From assembly GCA_905183005.1 (NCBI GenBank), contig CAJJDO010000008.1, forward strand, positions 891,978 to 955,977: DNA of 64,000 bases, in the 5' to 3' direction. The notes under the pieces were generated by a model that worked only from the letters and a program-made list of their open reading frames with translations, was not told the DNA's origin and did not search any database. The first letter of the stretch is position 1. Each line of letters starts with the position of its first letter. Origin of the DNA: Paramecium pentaurelia. Taxonomy: Eukaryota; Ciliophora; Oligohymenophorea; Peniculida; Parameciidae. Of this stretch, positions 60,544 through 64,000 are shown in pieces. The position numbers and the translations under genes are program-made.

Positions 60544-61523
60544 TCAAAAAGGGAGAATCGCATCATCCCAAATTTAGCATGCGTTAATTCCTTTTTCCAA
60601 GTATATATATCCTTTCAATCCCCATTTGGTTGACCATGAGTTCTTGATTATGACAGCTTCATTTGTGTAACCAACAGCTAAGACTGAATGATTCACTTAT
60701 CCTATACATTCAGAATATGGGAATATGTAATCCTCTTCTGTAGGTTAATAATACTTCCAATTAGATGCTTAAACAGCTACCTAAAGTGGGCCTTTTTCCA
60801 TAGCACTCAAAAATGCTTCTTCATTTTAGGCTATTTTAGAAAATCCACTGATTTTATAGGGACCTCCCTTTTTAGAGCAACCCTAATCATAACCAGTCTA
60901 AGATTAGATTAAAGTAATACATATGGATATTCATCATTTGTTGTTACACCATTTTTTATAACATAATTTAGGGCTTAATTATATAGTCCACCATTGCATC
61001 CTCCAGGAAAGCGATCTCTTTAGCAATCAACTATTTATTATGCAGAAAGTCTTGGCAATTCTCCAGTTGTTATCTTGAAGAATCCTTCCACACTTCCTAA
61101 AGAACTAAATACATCGCTGGAACCACACTAGCCTTAGTCCTAAACCTCGTTAACTGCACCTCTTGATCTCCAGTCGATTTGATTGCCATTTATTTTGATA
61201 GATTCTTTTAAAAACAGAATTTCAGAGGTTTATGCAATCTTCAGATTCAAATAAGTTTCAATGAACTCTTCATCAGTAAGATCTGCGAATTGTGTTAATC
61301 CAAAAATCTTTCTTCCGATTATTTAATTTTTAGCTTTTATTTCATTAAGGTTAGCCTTGAAAACTTCTAATCTGTAGAGGAATTCAGTTCCTGAATATTT
61401 CTTGTTGAATTTGATCAAAAAATCAATGAATTCTGTTTACAACTATTCTTCTAATTGTTAATCAGTTTTACGGAGAATAAAAATTAATGTTATCAAGCCA
61501 AGAAACAGAAGTATCTTATTCAT
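60544..61523 (-). CDS. Papain-family (C1A) protein with catalytic Cys replaced by Ser
   Basis: Secreted or lysosomal cathepsin-L-like protein of 318 residues; one intron, 60898-60920. Residues 1-16 are a signal peptide (MNKILLFLGLITLIFI). An I29 propeptide follows (FNKKYSGTEFLYRLEVFKAN, FADLTDEEF). The mature enzyme region begins near IDWRSRGAVNEVQDQG. The active-site block reads QCGSSDVFSS where active enzymes have QCGSCWAF: Cys25 is Ser (residue 136, codon AGC) and Trp26 is Asp. The other parts are intact: NGGLYNQALNYV, VNHSVLAVGY with the His, and IIKNSWSTKWGLKGYI with the Asn. The protein is therefore probably not a cysteine protease, although its fold looks preserved. Confidence 0.93.
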
Positions 61524-62439
61524 GAAATAAAATATTAATTTTTGAAATATGAATATAATTTTTATTATTTTTTATCGACCTCACCTTTTTTGAAGTCAAA
61601 CAGATGCAAATATATATGTCGTTTTATAGAATCAATGAATTCCAATTAATTAATAGAGGGCAATGTATTTAAAGTGATAATTATCAGATAACTTCAATTT
61701 ATATTTAATTAATTTAAAATTGATCAGCAATTGATTATTTAAAAATAAGCATCTCTTGAAAAAAAAATTAAACAACACTAAAATAAGATTTTAGATTTAG
61801 TTTATTAATTAAAAATGGCAAGTTACTAAAATCTAATTATTTATTAAAGACTGATAAATTACAGCTCAAAACTCTCCAAACAATTCCTTTAAAATTCATA
61901 AATTATAAATATGAACTAAAGATAACTTAATTTAATTGTAAATAGCATTTTTAAATAAATAAATTGAAATATAAATTGGTTTTATTAGTTTTTATCAAAT
62001 GAAAATTGATATTCTGAATAGATTTCTATCTTATATACATTAATTGAAGTACTATTCTTTTGTTTTGGTAATCAATTGATCTTATATAAATAAAATAATC
62101 AGTATTGTTAATCTTTACTCTTTAAATTAAAACTTAACAGTAAAGCAGCCTAAAGGCTCTTGAATTTCATAAATCAAAAGTTATCAAAGAAATATTTGCT
62201 TAAATAATTTATATATGATGAATATAATAAAAAAATTAAATAATAGGTATGATTTATAATCTATTCATAAATTTTCTAAATTGAATTTAAGAATAATTAT
62301 ACTTCTAAAATTAAGATTTAGATTAGTCCATTAATAAACTAATATAATTTAAAGTACATAGAGAAATTTCCATGCTCATTGAGCACTTTGATACTTATTA
62401 GTTGATATGTATTTTAAATCTCAAAATATCTGACCTTAA
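61524..62439. other. Long spacer
   Basis: About 915 bp, AT-rich. Only short frames are present (for example a 50-codon one from ATG 61814). No RNA gene or repeat recognised. Confidence 0.5.
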
Positions 62440-63202
62440 TCAAAAATAACTCTGTAGAAATTATTATTCTATCAAGAATTTAATCAATACCAATATTTTC
62501 AGCCATTAGTTTTCTTTAAATTTTGTAAAACTAAAGGGGATATTTAGAGATGTCTAAAGATTTTTAATTTAATTCTTGTAATTTCTAATAAAATAGATGG
62601 ATGAAATTTATAAATAATATATATTTTAGCTAAAATGATTATTCCAGGCCCTCGATTCTACCACCCTCTCTAGTAGGTCTTTTATATTAAAATAAAGCAG
62701 TTGCTCTATAACTGTTAGCCGAGTGCTTAGTGAGAGTTGATTTTAGGTTATAGTAATTTTGTGTTTGGATGGGCTTGTGGATTCTAAGATTGAAAGTTCG
62801 CAATAATGATCCTATCTTAGATAATAAAGATACGAGGGATCATAATAAAACGATCCAGATTTTTGGTTTTGGTAAGGAAGAAGTAATTATTTTTATTACA
62901 ATTTACCTCTTAAGTTGAAAAATTTATGAAAAATGTTATTAGGGAGAGTTTATACAGCCTTTTCAATAGCCTAAGAATTTTTTCTTCTAAAATAAAATAA
63001 TAATTTGTCATAATATACGACTGAGAATTTTAATGATCAATTAGCTGAGATGAAATGAAATAGGGTTGTTCTCTCTATAGAGATGTCAAGTGAAATAGAT
63101 GGGATCTTTAAAGAATTATTCTAGGGAAAGGATTTGTTTAGATCTTTTTAAAACTAATAATTATTCTTCTTTAAAATATGTATCTATAAACTGTGAGTTC
63201 AT
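62440..63202 (-). pseudogene. Damaged or mis-spliced unknown gene
   Basis: ATG 63202 begins a protein-like segment (MNSQFIDTYFKEEQLLVLKR, then LSLEQFFKDPIYFT) that meets TGA near 63088. Coding character resumes in another frame: SQAIEKAVQTLPNNIFHKF, LRQDHYCELSILESTSP and LTVIEQLLYFNIKDLLE, then on to TGA 62440. The part around 62650-62860 is more GC-rich than its surroundings, as coding regions here are. An intron of 32-35 nt ending at 62988 would connect some parts but not all. So either there is an unusual structure or the gene is decaying. No family recognised. Confidence 0.45.
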
Positions 63203-63605
63203 ATAAGAAATAATACTCAAGTAATTTGGCAGGTCTAAATCAAAAAGAAATAGGAAAAAAAATTTGAGAAATGCAGTTAGCTAAAATATAATTTTATCTA
63301 ACTGCATTTGCTCCTCAATCTGACAAATCTATATTTAAGCATAAATAATACAATTTTACTCAACACTGAAAAAATTAAGAATGACACAAAATTCACTAGT
63401 AAGAAAATTACATAAACTGCAATTTTTAAACTTTGGAATGACATCATATCATCATTTAATAAAAAAATAGGATATCTAGCGTTTAGTTGCTTTAAATCAA
63501 TAAGTTTGTATATATATACAAGAAACCAGCCTTACCCAATTCCATTTTAATTTGCTTCATGAATTATTCCAAAACAACCGAATAATAAAATAATTAAATG
63601 AAGTA
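63203..63605. other. Spacer with hairpin
   Basis: About 400 bp between two minus-strand genes. Apart from the inverted repeat at 63269-63309, nothing clear was found. Hydrophobic open frames on the minus strand were judged not convincing. Confidence 0.5.
63269..63309. repeat. Perfect 12-bp inverted repeat
   Basis: AAATGCAGTTAG (63269-63280), a 17-nt AT loop, then its exact reverse complement (63298-63309). Outer bases TTGAG and CTCAA can extend the stem after a 4-nt bulge. A transcript 3'-end hairpin or the scar of a small mobile element are possible. Confidence 0.75.
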
Positions 63606-64000
63606 TCAAATATAATTTTCGTGGTGATTTTTAAGTTCGTGATATAAATTCTGAACGACGGATTGTTCATTTAATATGATGGATTAATCATGGTTTAATA
63701 GGATTTAAGGATTTCTTTTCATTATATTGAATATGATTCTCTATTAAAACTCTGAGAAAATTCGAAAAATACCTAATATGACCAGCAAGATTTCTTTATT
63801 CCTAAAATTAATGTTATGATCGATCATTAGTGATTAAGCTCTAAGTATTCTCATCCCATTAGAAGATATATCAATCTATATTTCTTTCTCTCCTATGTTG
63901 TTTAGTGATTTAAAAATATCCTCTAGAGAAGATACTGAAAACAGGATAATAAAAAGCCAAATTAGATGGTCATAGTAATGGAATCTTGTCAGTCTGTTTC
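63606..64000 (-). CDS. Unknown membrane-associated protein, 5' end outside the window
   Basis: Minus-strand frame open from base 64000 to TGA 63606, so the N-terminus is missing. One 21-nt intron fits at 63752-63772 (ends CAG). It begins with RLTRFHYYDHLIWLFIILFS, a basic segment followed by a hydrophobic span. Then come LEDIFKSLNNIGEKEIQID, NGMRILRAQSLMIDHN and, at the end, SVVQNLYHELKNHHENYI. The span could be a transmembrane helix, with the rest inside the cell. No family recognised from this fragment. Confidence 0.65.

Noticed and set aside
60688..60912. Plus-strand 74-codon frame
   Set aside because: Antisense shadow of the papain-like gene.
62650..62860. GC-richer stretch as a possible structured RNA or tRNA
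   Set aside because: No cloverleaf, box or known RNA motif could be drawn, and the minus strand reads as protein.
63310..63605. Hydrophobic minus-strand frame resembling a membrane protein
   Set aside because: It has no start codon in frame after a TGA, and hydrophobic readings are common in AT-rich DNA.
1..64000. Telomere repeats, CRISPR arrays, insertion sequences and tRNA/rRNA genes
   Set aside because: None was seen on either strand.

Overview
The window looks like macronuclear DNA of a ciliate, most probably Paramecium. Known proteins (UBC13, RuvB-like 1, eL34, radial spoke 4/6) read correctly only if TAA and TAG mean glutamine and TGA is the sole stop. Genes are broken by tiny introns, mostly 21-31 nt, GTA...TAG (a few GTG/GTT starts and AAG/CAG ends). 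The sequence is very AT-rich and genes are often separated by less than 100 bp. All gene models here were read by eye under that code. For almost every multi-exon model the spliced length is a whole number of codons.

Layout. 1-5.7 kb: coiled-coil proteins and an outer-dynein-arm docking subunit. 6.3-12.5 kb: UBC13, an ankyrin-bromodomain protein, an STPG/SHIPPO protein, RuvB-like 1 and an unknown protein. 12.5-17.3 kb: a small unresolved gene, a Nup93/Nic96-like protein and a DPY30 protein. 17.5-20.2 kb: a 1,094-bp block present twice with a single N between the copies; it carries a dead CDK-like gene. 20.2-30.4 kb: radial spoke protein 4/6, a mitochondrial carrier, a zinc finger, eL34, CFAP36 and a PKA regulatory subunit. 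30.4-37.7 kb: a Ulp1-type protease and several helical or low-complexity unknowns. 37.8-44.3 kb: a compact + strand run of an MGN-type pseudokinase, an IQ protein with a DERPI repeat, and a protein with four or five calponin-homology-like domains. 45-54.4 kb: two very large tandem paralogues with an FYVE-like zinc finger, a TBC-like region and long coiled coils. 55.5-61.5 kb: a 2OG/Fe(II) oxygenase, a double kinase-like protein and a papain homologue whose catalytic Cys is Ser. The last 2.4 kb holds a decayed gene and a 5'-truncated gene.

Many of the recognisable genes serve cilia (docking complex, radial spoke, CFAP36, STPG, PKA-R, probably the DPY30, IQ and CH proteins). This fits the ciliate lifestyle and is not evidence of an operon. 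I see no tRNA, rRNA, CRISPR, transposon or telomere repeat. The most notable items are the Cys-to-Ser papain homologue, the double pseudokinase, the DERPI-repeat protein, the FYVE-TBC tandem pair, and the artefact-like duplication around the N.
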